Assembly: GCA_036417435.1 (NCBI GenBank)
Contig: CM070899.1
Location: 1,865,001-1,929,000 of the forward strand
Length of the DNA stretch: 64,000 nucleotides
Direction: 5' to 3'
Source of the DNA: Inia geoffrensis
Lineage: Eukaryota; Chordata; Mammalia; Artiodactyla; Iniidae
Position numbers and translations under genes: made by a program. The notes under the pieces are model-generated. The model made no database searches. It saw only the letters and a program-made list of their open reading frames with translations, and was not told the origin of the DNA. Within the stretch, counting starts at the first letter, position 1, and every line of letters begins with the position of its first letter. This document shows, piece after piece, positions 45,301 through 57,300 of the stretch.

Positions 45301-48300
45301 ATACACAGAACCAAAGAGAAGTTTTAGAGTTGAAAAGTACAATAACTAAAATGGAAAATTCCTTACATAGGAGACCAAAATCTGCAGGTGTGAGATGGAC
45401 GAATAAAGAATCAGTAAACTTAAGGATAGATCAATAGAAGTTAACTAATCTGAACAACAGAGAGAAAAAGGACTGAAGAAAAATGACCAGAGCCTCAGAG
45501 ACCAGTGGGACAACATCAATTGTACACAAACACATGTAAAATGGGAGTCCCAAAGGAGAGGAGAGCAGGAATAGGGCAGAAAAATCATTTTTAAAAATTC
45601 AAAGATGCAAATAGGTTATAAGTAAAAGGATAGGAAAAGATATGCCATGCAAACAGTAACAAAACCAAGCCAGAGTAGCTATATTAATATCAGACAAAAT
45701 AGACTTTAAAACAAGAAATATTACTAGAATAAAAAGAGATTTCATAATGGCAAAAGGGCTAATACGTAAGATACAAAAATTATAAACATAAACATGTCTA
45801 GCAGAGCCCCAAAGGACATAAAAGAAAAGCTGACAGACCTGAAAAGGTAACTCAATAATTAGTTAGAAATTTTAATATCCCAATTTCAACATTCACAGAA
45901 CTAGAGAGAAAACCAGCAAAGACAGTGAGTCCTAGAACACCAACTCAATCCACCCAACATCTACAAAACACCCCACCCAACAACAGACGTGCATTGTTCT
46001 CAAGTGAACATGGACCATCTTCCAGGAAAGACTGTATGTCAGGCCATAAAACAAGTCTCGATAAATTTTAAAAGAAATTCTGAAAGACTGAAATCATTCC
46101 AAGTATGTATAATACCTACACAGAAATAAATTATATATCAACATTTTAAAAAGTTGAAAAATCCCAAAATACTTGAAAATTAAACAATATACTTCTAAAT
46201 AACCCATCAAAGAAGAAATCACAAGGGAAACTAGAGAATATTTTACAAAGAATAAAAATCAAAATACAACAAATCAAGAAGTATGGGATGCAGCAAAAAC
46301 AGTAACGGAGAGAAATGTAGAGCTTTAAATGTCTGTAACAGAAAAGAAGGTCTGAAAACAATAATTAAGCTTATAAGTTATGAAACTAGAAAAAGAGCAT
46401 GCTAAACCCAAAGCAATCAGAAGTAAGGGAATAATCATTATGAGAGTGAACATCAATGAAACAGAAAAAAGATAAACACTAGGGGGGAAAAAAAATCAAC
46501 AAACCCAAAAGTTAGTTCTTTAAAGGGGTCACAGAATTAATAAACTTTAGCTAAGTTAAACTGACTTAAGAAGAGAAAATCTGAACAGACCTAAAACACA
46601 AGAAATTAGTAATTTAAATCTCCCCACAAAGAGAAGTCCAAGCTCAAATGATTTCATTAGTAATTTCTATCAAATATTTAAAGAAATATCAATCTTATAT
46701 AAACTCTTTCAGAAAACAGCAGGAAACACCTCCTAACTCATTCTATGAAGCCAGTGCTACTCTGATACCAAATCAGACAAAGATATCACAAGAAAACTTG
46801 TGATATCTTGTGAAACCAATAACCCTCATGAACACGGATGAAAAATCTTTAGCAAAAACCTATTAAAAACCTTTAACTTGTTTGCTATAAAACAAGTTTA
46901 TAGGGACTTCCCTCATGGCACAGTGGTTAAGAATCCGCCTGCCAATGCAGGGGACACGGGTTTGAGCCCTGGTCCGGGAGGATCCCATATGCCACAGAGC
47001 AACTAGGCTCGTGTGCCACAACTACTGAGCCTGCGATCCACAGCTACTGAGCCTGCACGCCAAGAGCTCCGCGACAAGAGAAGCCACCGCAGTGAGAAGC
47101 CCGCACTCTGCAACAAAGAGTAGCCCCTGCTTGCTGCAACTAGAGAAAGTCCGCACGCAACAACGAAGACTCAACACAGCCAAAAATAAAAATAAATTTA
47201 AAAAATAAATAAAAATAAAACAAGTTTATAAAAAGAATTACACACTATGTGGAATTCATCCCAGGAATGCAGGCTAGTTTTAACAACCAAAAAGCAATTA
47301 ATGTAATATACCATACAAATCAAAGAAAAAAAACATGATTATCTCACAGACACAGAAAAGGCATTTGGCAAAATGTGACATTCTTTCCTGATGAAAGCTC
47401 TCAGCAAACTAGGAATAGAAAGGAACTCCTTCAACCTGATAAAGAGCCTCTACAAAAACCCTGCAGCTAACCTGCAGCTAACATACTTAGTAGTGAAAAA
47501 CGATGCTTTCTCCCCAAAATTGGGAACAAGGCAAAGATGTATGTTCTCACCACTTCTATTCAGCTCAATAAAGAGGGTTCTAGCCAATATAATAAAACAG
47601 GAAAGAGAAATTAAGAGCGTACAGATTGGAAAGGAGGCAGTAAAACTGTCTTTATTCATAGATATGAACCTGTATGTAGGAAATCCTAAAGAATCTACAA
47701 AAACTACTGGCACTAACAGGTTTAACAAGGTCACAGGATAAAAGATCAATATATAAAAATCGAGCTTCCCTGGTGGGGCAGTGGTTGAGAGTCCGCCTGC
47801 CGATGCAGGAGACGCGGGTTCGTGCCCCAGTCCGGGAAGATCCCACATGCCGCAGAGCGGCTGGGCCCATGAGCCATGGCCGCTGAGCCTGCGCGTCCGG
47901 AGCCTGTGCTCTGCCACGGGAGAGGCCACAACGGTGAGAGGCCCGCGGACAGCAAAAAAAAAAAAAAAATCAATTGTTCATTTCTAGCAATGAACAATGC
48001 AAAAATAAAGAAAACAATTTAAACTCACAATAGCATCAAAAAGACTAAAATAGAAATAATTTAACAAAATACTGCACACTTGAAAACCATAAAAAGTGTT
48101 AAGAGAAATTAAAGGATATCTAACAGACATTCCAGCTCAGTGCATTGGACAACTCAATACTGTTAAGATGGCAATTCTCCTCAAACTGATCTACAGATTC
48201 AATACAATCCCCATCACAACCCCTGCAAAGTTTGCTGTAGAAATGGACAAGCTGATCTTAAATTTTATATGGAAAGTAAAAGGATCTAAAGGAGTAAAAA

Positions 48301-51300
48301 AAACAACTTTGAAAAAGAAGAACAAAATATGAGGACTAACACTACCCAATTTCAAGAATTACTATTAAAGACAGACATAAATCAACAGAACAAAATAGGA
48401 AGTTCAAAAATAAACCTTTACATTTATGGCCAATTGATTTTTGACAGGTGCCAAGGCAATTCAGAGGGGGAAAAGACAGTTCTTCAGCAAATGATGTTGT
48501 AACAACTGGATGTTCATATGTGAAAAAATGAACTTAAGACTCTTACACGTCACACCATATACAAATATCATCTCAAAACGGATCAAAGACCTCAGTACCA
48601 TAAGTAAATATAAGAATTAGAGGAAAACAGAGGAGAAAGAAAACTCTTCTGTGACCTTGGGTTTGGCAAAGATTTTTCAGATATAACACCAAAAGCATAA
48701 ACCATAAAAAAAATTTTTAAAAAGCTAAAGTGGACACCATCAAAATTAAAAACGTGTTCTTCAGGATATGCCATTAAGAAAATGAAAAGACAAGCTATGC
48801 GATGGGGAAAATATCTGCAAATTGCATATTCGGAAGAGACTTTTAGCTAGCATTTATAAAGAATTTCTACAACTCAATAAGACGACAATCAAACCAATTA
48901 AAAAACAGGGAAAAGATCTGAAGATACTTCACCAGAAAAGGTTTATGACTGGTTAATAAGGATATAAAAAGATCTTTTATATCATTATTTATTAAGGAAA
49001 TGCAAATTAAAACCATAATAAGACACTACCATAACTCCACTAGATTAAGTGCAACAAAAAACACACTGACAATGCCAGGTGCAGGCAAGGATGTGAAGAG
49101 ACTGGAACTGTCATATGTTGCTGGTGGGAATGTAATATGTGAGTCACTTTGGAAAACAGTTTGTCCATTTCTTAAAAAATTAACATAAACTTACTATACA
49201 ACCTACCAATTCTACTCCTAGATATCTACCCAAGAGAGAAGAAAATATATGTTCACTCAAAGACTTTACATGACTTTCCAGAGTAGCATTATTCGTAACA
49301 GCCAATACTGGAAACAATCCAAACATTTCATCAACTGGTGAATGGATGGATAAAGGAAATGTGGCATACACAAACAGTGGAGTATTATTCAGTTGTTAAA
49401 AAGAACAAACATGTTACAACACGGATGAACCTCAAACATATTATGCTCAATGAAAGAAGCCAGATTTAAAAAAAAAAAAAAACATTATGCCATTTATATA
49501 AAATTTTCAGAGAAGGCAAATCTATGGAGACCAAGAGCAGCTCAGTGGTTGTCTGGAGTGGGGGTAGGAACAGGAGTTGCTGACAAACGTTAAGAACTTG
49601 TGTTTCTAGAAACAGCTTTATTGAGGTACGTACCATGAACTAATTAATTTTAAGTACACAATTTAATAATTTTAGTAAATTTATAGATTTGTGTGACTAT
49701 CACCACAACTGTTCTAAGGTATTTATAAGTGAACTTTTAGGGATGACAGAACTGTTGGAAAGCTGAGTTGTGGTGATGGTTAGCACAAGTCCGCAAACTT
49801 ACTAAAACCACTGAACTGCTACCCTAACCCCCACCTACCCAGAGCACGGCATGTCAGGACACGGCCACGCTCGTCAGGGGTGGAGACAGAGGGGAGAGGT
49901 GGAGACAAAGGAGTACCAGGTGATGGTCCTTCCTGGCGAGAAGGCATCCTGTGCTGCTGGGAGCAGAGCTGTGTAAGAACAGCGAGCATCTGCCAACTTG
50001 GTGACCTGTCGCTCCTTCCCATATGCATTTTGGGTGATTTCTTTTAGCTTTATGAGCACTTCTTATGTCTTATAACACGGTTTCCCTCAGCTGCTGGTCA
50101 CGTGGCACATTCACTGAGTGCAAACACACTGAGATGACCTGTGCACTGTATGTATGTTAAACTTCAACACAAAGTTCACGTAAAAATATTTTCAGCCTTT
50201 ATCACAGTGGCTAAGGCAGCTCTGTTTATCTAACACCTTTCTGAAAGGTGTCCACTGCTCCCTGTCCTCACGCAACACTGGATGTGCTGGGAGCCTTCTG
50301 TTTGCTCCTCCCCCATGTCTGTCCTCCCTTCTCAGCCTCCTCTGAGCTGTCCAGGCTGACCTGGGCTCACGGGCTGCACCAACGAGAGCCCCTGTCCTAG
50401 GGATTCAGACTGGGTTTGGCCAACGGGGAGCCCAGCAAGTGTCAGAGGGGGAGAGGGAAGCGTGACAGCGGGGCCCACTCCAGTAAGTTGGTCCTCTCCA
50501 CACAGCCTCTCAGCCTCCACAGCCCAGGCCCCCTCCCTCCCTTTGCCCCTGAGGTGCCCACTGTGGGTTCCCTCCGACCTGCCTGTGCCATTTGAAAGGG
50601 TCTCTTTATCACATTCTCAAGCCACCCCTACTTGCTGCCTGGCTCCTGGCTGACGATCAGGACACAGGTGGCTGGTGCCTCCATCTGGCACCTCTAGCTG
50701 CCACCCCGCGTCAGAGGATCAGTCTATCACGTCTCATAAACAATTCAAGGCGTTCACAATCTAGACAGCTAAGAAAGAAAACTTGTCATCACACAACTCA
50801 CCCTAAAAGTTTCTGCCGAGCATTATCCTGCAACTGTGTGATTCTTTCTGGCCCAAGACACATCGATCCATTTGGTCCATCACACACTAGCTTGTTAATA
50901 GCGGCTCTGAGAATATTAATCTGTAAATAAATGGCAACGTATTCATATGGTTCTTCTATAATTGAATTCCACTCCACATTTAAATAATTCATAAGCATTC
51001 AGATTTCATATTTTCATGATTATCATCAGTATGGTTTCTGGAAGAAATTATCAAAATGACAAATAACACCAATAACCACTATCAATAATTTAAGAAGCAA
51101 AAACAGAAAAAAAAACAGCAAGGAAGGTTCAGACTTTTCAGTGTAAGCACACTTTTTAAACTTCTATTCTAAAATTTAATAGTTTAACCCATGGGGTTAC
51201 ACTGTTCAAAATCTACTTGTATCACATACACAGTAAGCCCTCTGTGTCTGTGGATTCAACCAACCTTGGATCAAAAACATTCAGGAAAAAAAAAAAACTC

Positions 51301-54300
51301 CATGAAGTTCCAAAAATCAAAACCTGCATTTGCCATACACTGGCGACTATTTACATAGGATTTACATTGTATTAGGTATTATAAGTAATCCAGAGGTCAT
51401 CTAAAGTACATGGGTGGTGTGCACAGGTTACATGCAAACACTACACCATTTTATATAAGGGACTTGAGCTTCTGAAGATTTGGGTATCTGAGGGGGGTCT
51501 TGGAACCAACCTCCCACAGATACCGAGGGAGGACCATATGTTCCTCTCACTTTGTGTGTGTCTTTTCTTCCTTTTTTTTTTTTTTTTAATATTTATTTAT
51601 TTGGCTGCATCAGGTCTTAGTTAAGGCACGTGGGGTCTTTCGCTGCGGCACGGGCTTCTCTCTAGTTGTGGCACACGGGCTCTAGAGCACATGGGCTTAG
51701 TTGCCCCACGGCACGTAGGATTTTAGTTCACCGACCAGGGACTGAACCCACGTCCCCTGCACTGGAAGGATTCTTAACCACTGGACCACCAGGGAAGTCC
51801 CTCGTGTGCGTTTTTTCAATTGAGGTACAATTGGTACATGACAGTATGTTAGTTGCAGGGGTACAAAAGAATAATTCAGTGCTTGTATACAGCACAGTAA
51901 GTCCAGTTACCATTGGTCACCATGTACCTGACACCTTCACCCTTTCCGCCCCTCTTGGCCCCTGCTGTTGCCCTGTTTTCAACGTTCCCACAGAAGCCTG
52001 AGGAGTGCCCCCAGAGCAACAACGTGCCATATTTTGTTCCAGCCTGTGCCATAGTGTTTAATGAACTTTCTGCTTTGAGTAATCTGAAATTTAGGAAGAG
52101 CAGCGAAGACAGAACAGACGTTCCGTGCGCCCCTCCCCGACGCGAACGCCTTCCACCCACAGTCCATCTGTCACTACTGAGAGGCTGACCTGGGCACGTC
52201 ACTATTAACTGGAGTCCAGGCTCCATGTGGATTTGACCACCTTTTCCACTCACGTCCTCTTTCTATCCCCAGACCCAATCCAGAGCACCACACTGCACCT
52301 GTTGTCACATCTCCCCGGTCTCCTTTGGTCTAGGGCAGTTTCTTAGCCTTTCCCTGTTTTTTGAGACCTTGACAGTTCTGATTTCTGGTCAGGTATTTTG
52401 TGAGATGCCCCCTAGTCTGGGCTTATGTGACGCCTTTCTCATGATTAGGTTGGGGTGGTGAGTTCTGGGGAGAACCCCACAGAGGTGGGGGCCCTTCTCA
52501 TCCCGTCCCGTCAGGGCGTGTGTGCCATCGCCAGGACGGATCACTGGTGATGCTGGCCTTGGCCACTTAGCCGAGGCAGCATCTGCCAGGCTCAGTGGAA
52601 GCCAGTCACTAAGTCTAGTCTACTCTCAAAGCGGGGAGGAGGGAACAGGGGAGGTTTAAGCTCCACCTCCTGGGCACTGCTGGGAATTCTCCTGAGTGGA
52701 AGATTTGTCTCCTCGTCCCCATTTGTTTATTCAATCACTTGTTTACACCCTTTGGACACTGTGAGTTACGGCCCAATACCCCGTGATTTATTTTGTTGCT
52801 CTGTTCCAACCTTAGCCACTGGCCTCCCTTGTCCCTGTGACGGGCTGCATGCTTTTGTTTCTTGAGTGCTTCCTTACTTCTTGGCTCTCCAAGAAGCTCC
52901 AGGCTCATCCTGTGTTTCCTCTGCCCATTTCTCCAAGCCCTGGTTCCTTTTACTGGAAAATTCTATCAGAAACCGCAACCTGGGCCCTGGGTTTGTTCAT
53001 GGCTACTGGGGTGTCATTATTTCTTGCGCTCAGAGAGCTAGGTAATCGGTGTGTGCGTACGAAACCACGTATACACACGTAACTTATTTGCATGCAGTAA
53101 GTCAGACATGAATTCCTACTGAACCATGTCTCTGAGTCACCCTGTCCCACAGGGTGTGTTCTAGCCTTCCTTTCTAAGTCCATCTCTAAGTTTAGTAATA
53201 AGAAACCTGGCTCCTGCGTCCACTTACTCTCTTGCTCAACCCCAGTAACACACAGTTTCAGAATTAACTTGCACTCCATGAGAAACAACCTTACCAAGTA
53301 GAAGACAGTAGCCTTACCATTTCCAGTCAAAAGTGTTTTCCAAAGCTCCTTTTCCCCTCACCCCCTTCAATGCAATTATCCCCCAAATCCTAGTCGGTGT
53401 TGGGGTGTGTGTGTGTGTACTGCATATATCAGAGTTCCACTCTTTCACGGGGCACGGACTATGTTTTTTTTTTAATATTTATTTTGTTTGAACCCAATTA
53501 TTTAATTAGGTTCTTTGTAAGAAGTTTAGAACACTACTTTGTGAGGATGAATTCCGTTTGTGAGAGCGAACACAGAGCGGAGGTGGCCCTGGAGCTGAGG
53601 AACAGCTTTGATTCTTCGCAGAATTTGTGAGTCCACAGCTTTCTGATCAACCTTCCGCTGCTCTGTAATCTCGTATTTCTCTCTCTCTGTGTCGAAGATC
53701 TCACCTTCCTGGTGCCTGGGCTTACGCAGTTTCTTCTTGAAGTAAGCATCAGTGAGATGTTCTGGGGTTTTCACACCACTGATATCCGTTCTGGTGGAAG
53801 TGGCAATGACAAATTTCTTGTGTGTTCTCCGCAGAGGAACTCGACTGAGGGACAGAGGCCCGGTCACAAGTAGCAAAGCCCCTGCTCAGCTGCTTCAGGA
53901 AAATGACCCTCTTGCCTCTGTGGCGCCCAGTGAGGCAGATCAGAATGGTCCCAGGAGTGATGCCAGCACGCAGTTTTCTCACATGCTTACTGACGGGTTT
54001 TTTGCGGTGACTCAACAGCTTTCAAGGCACATCTTCAGTAGGATAATACCTGGGCACTTTGCGAAGTTTAACCACCCGGGTACCACCATTCGTGTCACCA
54101 CCAACTGGTTTTGTGACAGTAGCAAGAACCTTCACCTTCTTTTTCTTTTCAACCTTGGATCTAGCTGCTGAATACTTCCTCTCGTACAAGGCCTTTCTGG
54201 AATACATAGCCGATTGGGAATATCTGCCAATTCCTCTGACCAGGACAGGGTTTCGGCTGCAGTGGGGCTTCCCCTTCTTAACCTGCTTCACCTTTTTAAC

Positions 54301-57300
54301 CTTGCCACCAGCATCAGCCTTCTTGGCTTCAGGTTTTTTCTCCTTGGTATCTGGCTTCTCAGCCTTTCCACCCGCCATCTTGCAAGATGGGAAAAACTAT
54401 TTTTTTACTTATTTATTTGGTTGCACCAGGTCTTAGCTGCAGCAGGTGGACTCCTTAGTTGCAGCACACGGGCTCCTCAGTTGTGGCAGACGAACTCTTG
54501 GCTGAAGCATGCACGTGGGATCTAATTCCCTGACCAAGGATCGAACCCGGGCCCCCTGCACTGGGAGCATGGAGTCTTAACCACTACAGCCACAGAGAAG
54601 CCTCAGACTATGGGATTTTTTGCTTTTTTGTTATTGTTTTTTTTAACATCTTCATTGGAGTACAATTGCTTTACAATGTTGTGTTAGTTTCTGCTGTATA
54701 ACAAAGTGAATCAGCTATATACATACATACAACCCTATATCACCCCTCTTGCGTCTCCCTCCCACCCTCCCTATCCCACCCCTCTAGGTGGTCATAGTCA
54801 CCGAGCTGATCTCCCTGTGCTATGCGGCTGCTTCCCACTAGCTATCTATTTTACATCTGGTAGTCAGACTACGGGTTTTGACAAGCACACAGAGCCATGC
54901 ATCTACCCCCACAGCACACACAGGCCAGCTCCTTCACTCTCCAGTCCCTGTGGTATCCTTTGTGGTCCATCACTCCTCTGCCCCCAGGAACCACGAATCT
55001 GTTTTCCATCCCTATAGTCTGGCCTTTTCCAGAATGTCATATGAATAGAATCATACCATCTGTAGCCCCTGAGTCCTGGCTTCTCTCACTTAATAACATG
55101 CATTTAAAATTCACTCACGTTGTTGCATGAATCAACTGCTCACTCCCTTTTATTGCTGAAGAGTACTCCATTGTATGGCTATGCTACAGTTTGTCCATTC
55201 CCCTGCTGAAGGACAGACATCTTGACTGCTTCCAGTTTTTAGCTATTATGAATGCTGCAATCCATATTCACAAACAGGTCTTATGTGGATGTAAGTTTTC
55301 AAATCTCTTTGATAAATACTTAAAAGTAGGACTCCTGGGCTTCCCTGGTGGCGCAGTGGTTGAGAGTCCACCTGCCGATGCAGGGGACACGGGTTCGTGC
55401 CCCGGTCCAGGAAGATCCCACATGCCGCAGAGCGGCTGGGCCCGTGAGCCATGGCCGCTGAGCCTGCGCGTCCGGAGCCTATTGCTCCGCAACGGGAGAG
55501 GCCACAACAGTGAGAGGCCTGCATACCGCAAAAAAAAAAAAAAAAAAAAAGTAGGACTCCTGGGTCTTACGGTCGGTGTATGTTTAACTTTGAAGAACCT
55601 TATCCTCCACAAAACACTAGCCCCCCTCTGCACTCCCACCAGCAATAACAGTGTTCCTGTTGCTCCACATCCTTGCTAGCACTGGGTATTTTCAGTTTTT
55701 TGGATTTTAGCCATTCTAATAGGTCTGCAGAGGTATGTCACTGACATCTTAACTTGCATTTTCCTAATGACATATGATGCGGAACACCTTTTCACTGGTT
55801 TATTGCCATCCATATTTAATTTAGTTGCTTATTTTATTGAGTTTTAAGTGTTCATTACACATTATGAACAAAAGTCCTTCCTTAGATACATATTTGCAAA
55901 TATTTCCTCCTCGTGTGTAGCTTGTCTTTTCATCCTCTTAACAGGGTCTTCTGCAGAGCAGGTTTTAATTTGATCAAGTCCAAATTATCAATTTTTTCTT
56001 TCAGATTATGCTTCATTGCATCTACAAACTCACTGCCAAACCCAAGGTCATACAGATTTTCTCCTGTATTTACTTCTAGAAGTTTTACAGCTTCACATTT
56101 CACGACTAGGTCTATGATCTAAGGAGTACTTTTAAGCCCCAAAGCCCCTTTACATGAAAGAGCAGTCAAGTTCAATCAACAAAGCCACATGCCCCCTGGA
56201 GAAAGGACGAGCCCGCAGGCCTCGACCAGCGCCCCTCCCCCACCCCACCCCCTCCTGCACAGCTATGCCAACCTCAGCGACTCCATGGAACTTCTAGCAC
56301 TCTGGAGGAGTGCTTCCAAACTAGCTGTCCTGAAAGACCAGCTTTGTTTCTCATTTTGTAAAATGCAAGAGAACTGAGTTACTTCAACAATGAAATACAA
56401 AAACAAAAGCATATAAAACCTAAGCCCAAATTTTTCATTATTAAATTCAAAAGCTATAAAATTACTTTGTCACCCAAGTCTCTAAATGGTCAGCTTTAAC
56501 TTATGCACTGATCTGGTCCCAGACCAGCATAGGTACCTCTGCTGCAGAGTCGAGTTTGCACCCAAGGGTCAGCCCGGCAAGCCCCCCACCGTGTGTGTGT
56601 GGAAAGGACCGAGTGGGGCAGGATTTTCCTCAGTCCCCAACAGGAACTAGCAAGGATGTCCAGCTGGTCCTGACTTGGGGTGTGGCCTGGCTAGACATGC
56701 GCGGCAGTCTTGCTGCCTGCTGTTCAGTTCTACTGCCCAGGAAGGCTTACTGTGCCGGGAGGTAGCTAAGGAGAAATTCAGAGAGCCCCACCTGTCAGGA
56801 AGCTACTTCGCACAGAAAAGGACAACAGGCAGGTCAAGGGAGAGCGAGCACCTCCAGGACCAGAGGTGTGCGCCTGCATTTTAAGCGCGGCGTCAGACAC
56901 AGCTCCTGTTGCGAAACGGCTGTACCAGCAAAACGAGAGCGAGAAGCAGCTCCCGCTCTGCGATGACCTCAGCAGCCTTACCTCTATGATATCCTCCACG
57001 CTGCACTGCACGTCAAATGCGAGCTCCATGTCATGCTCCGGCAGGAGAGGGGCCCCTGTCGTTGGATTCCACCCCAAACCACAGAGGACTCCAGTATAGC
57101 ATTTGCCATCTCGATCAACTCTAAATGAAAAGTTTTGAGAAAAGTTAATATTTCAAAATTGTTAAGCCACTGGGTTTTTTGTTTTTGTGTTTTTTGAATG
57201 GGCAGCCTGAGTTTATTTTATATATATAGATAGTATATATATATTTATTTATTTATTGAAGTATAGTTGATTTACCATATTGTGTTAGTTTCAGGTATAC

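Larger units (their letters stand above)
44100..49830 (+). mobile_element. Old L1 (L1M-type), near full length, decayed
   Basis: A sense L1 of about 5.2 kb without its SINEs. ORF1-like region near 45.1-45.6 kb ('gagttgaaaagtacaataac'). ORF2 reverse-transcriptase part near 47.39-47.75 kb, with a KLGIERNSF stretch and [13 protein letters not shown] where intact elements have GTRQGCPLSPLLF. The active-site region is also altered. The 3' end at 49.4-49.83 kb includes 'tattatgctcaatgaaagaa' and 'ttgtggtgatggttagcac'. Numerous stops; not mobile. It lies antisense to TDRD9. Confidence 0.8.
43705..50801 (-). other. TDRD9: TDRD9 intron (7.1 kb), mostly L1
   Basis: Dominated by an L1 on the opposite strand to the gene (44.1-49.8 kb) with two SINEs inside. 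The flanking 43.7-44.1 and 49.85-50.8 kb is unassigned. Confidence 0.8.
50921..56981 (-). other. TDRD9: TDRD9 intron (6.1 kb)
   Basis: Holds SINEs at 51.57, 54.40 and 55.34 kb, antisense L1 sequence at 51.8-53.3 and 54.6-56.1 kb, and the RPL6 pseudogene. About 50.92-51.56 and 56.13-56.98 kb is unassigned. Confidence 0.8.

Noticed and set aside
47391..47741. 116-codon frame as a host gene
   Set aside because: It is the reverse-transcriptase part of an old L1, with altered motifs and stops on both sides.
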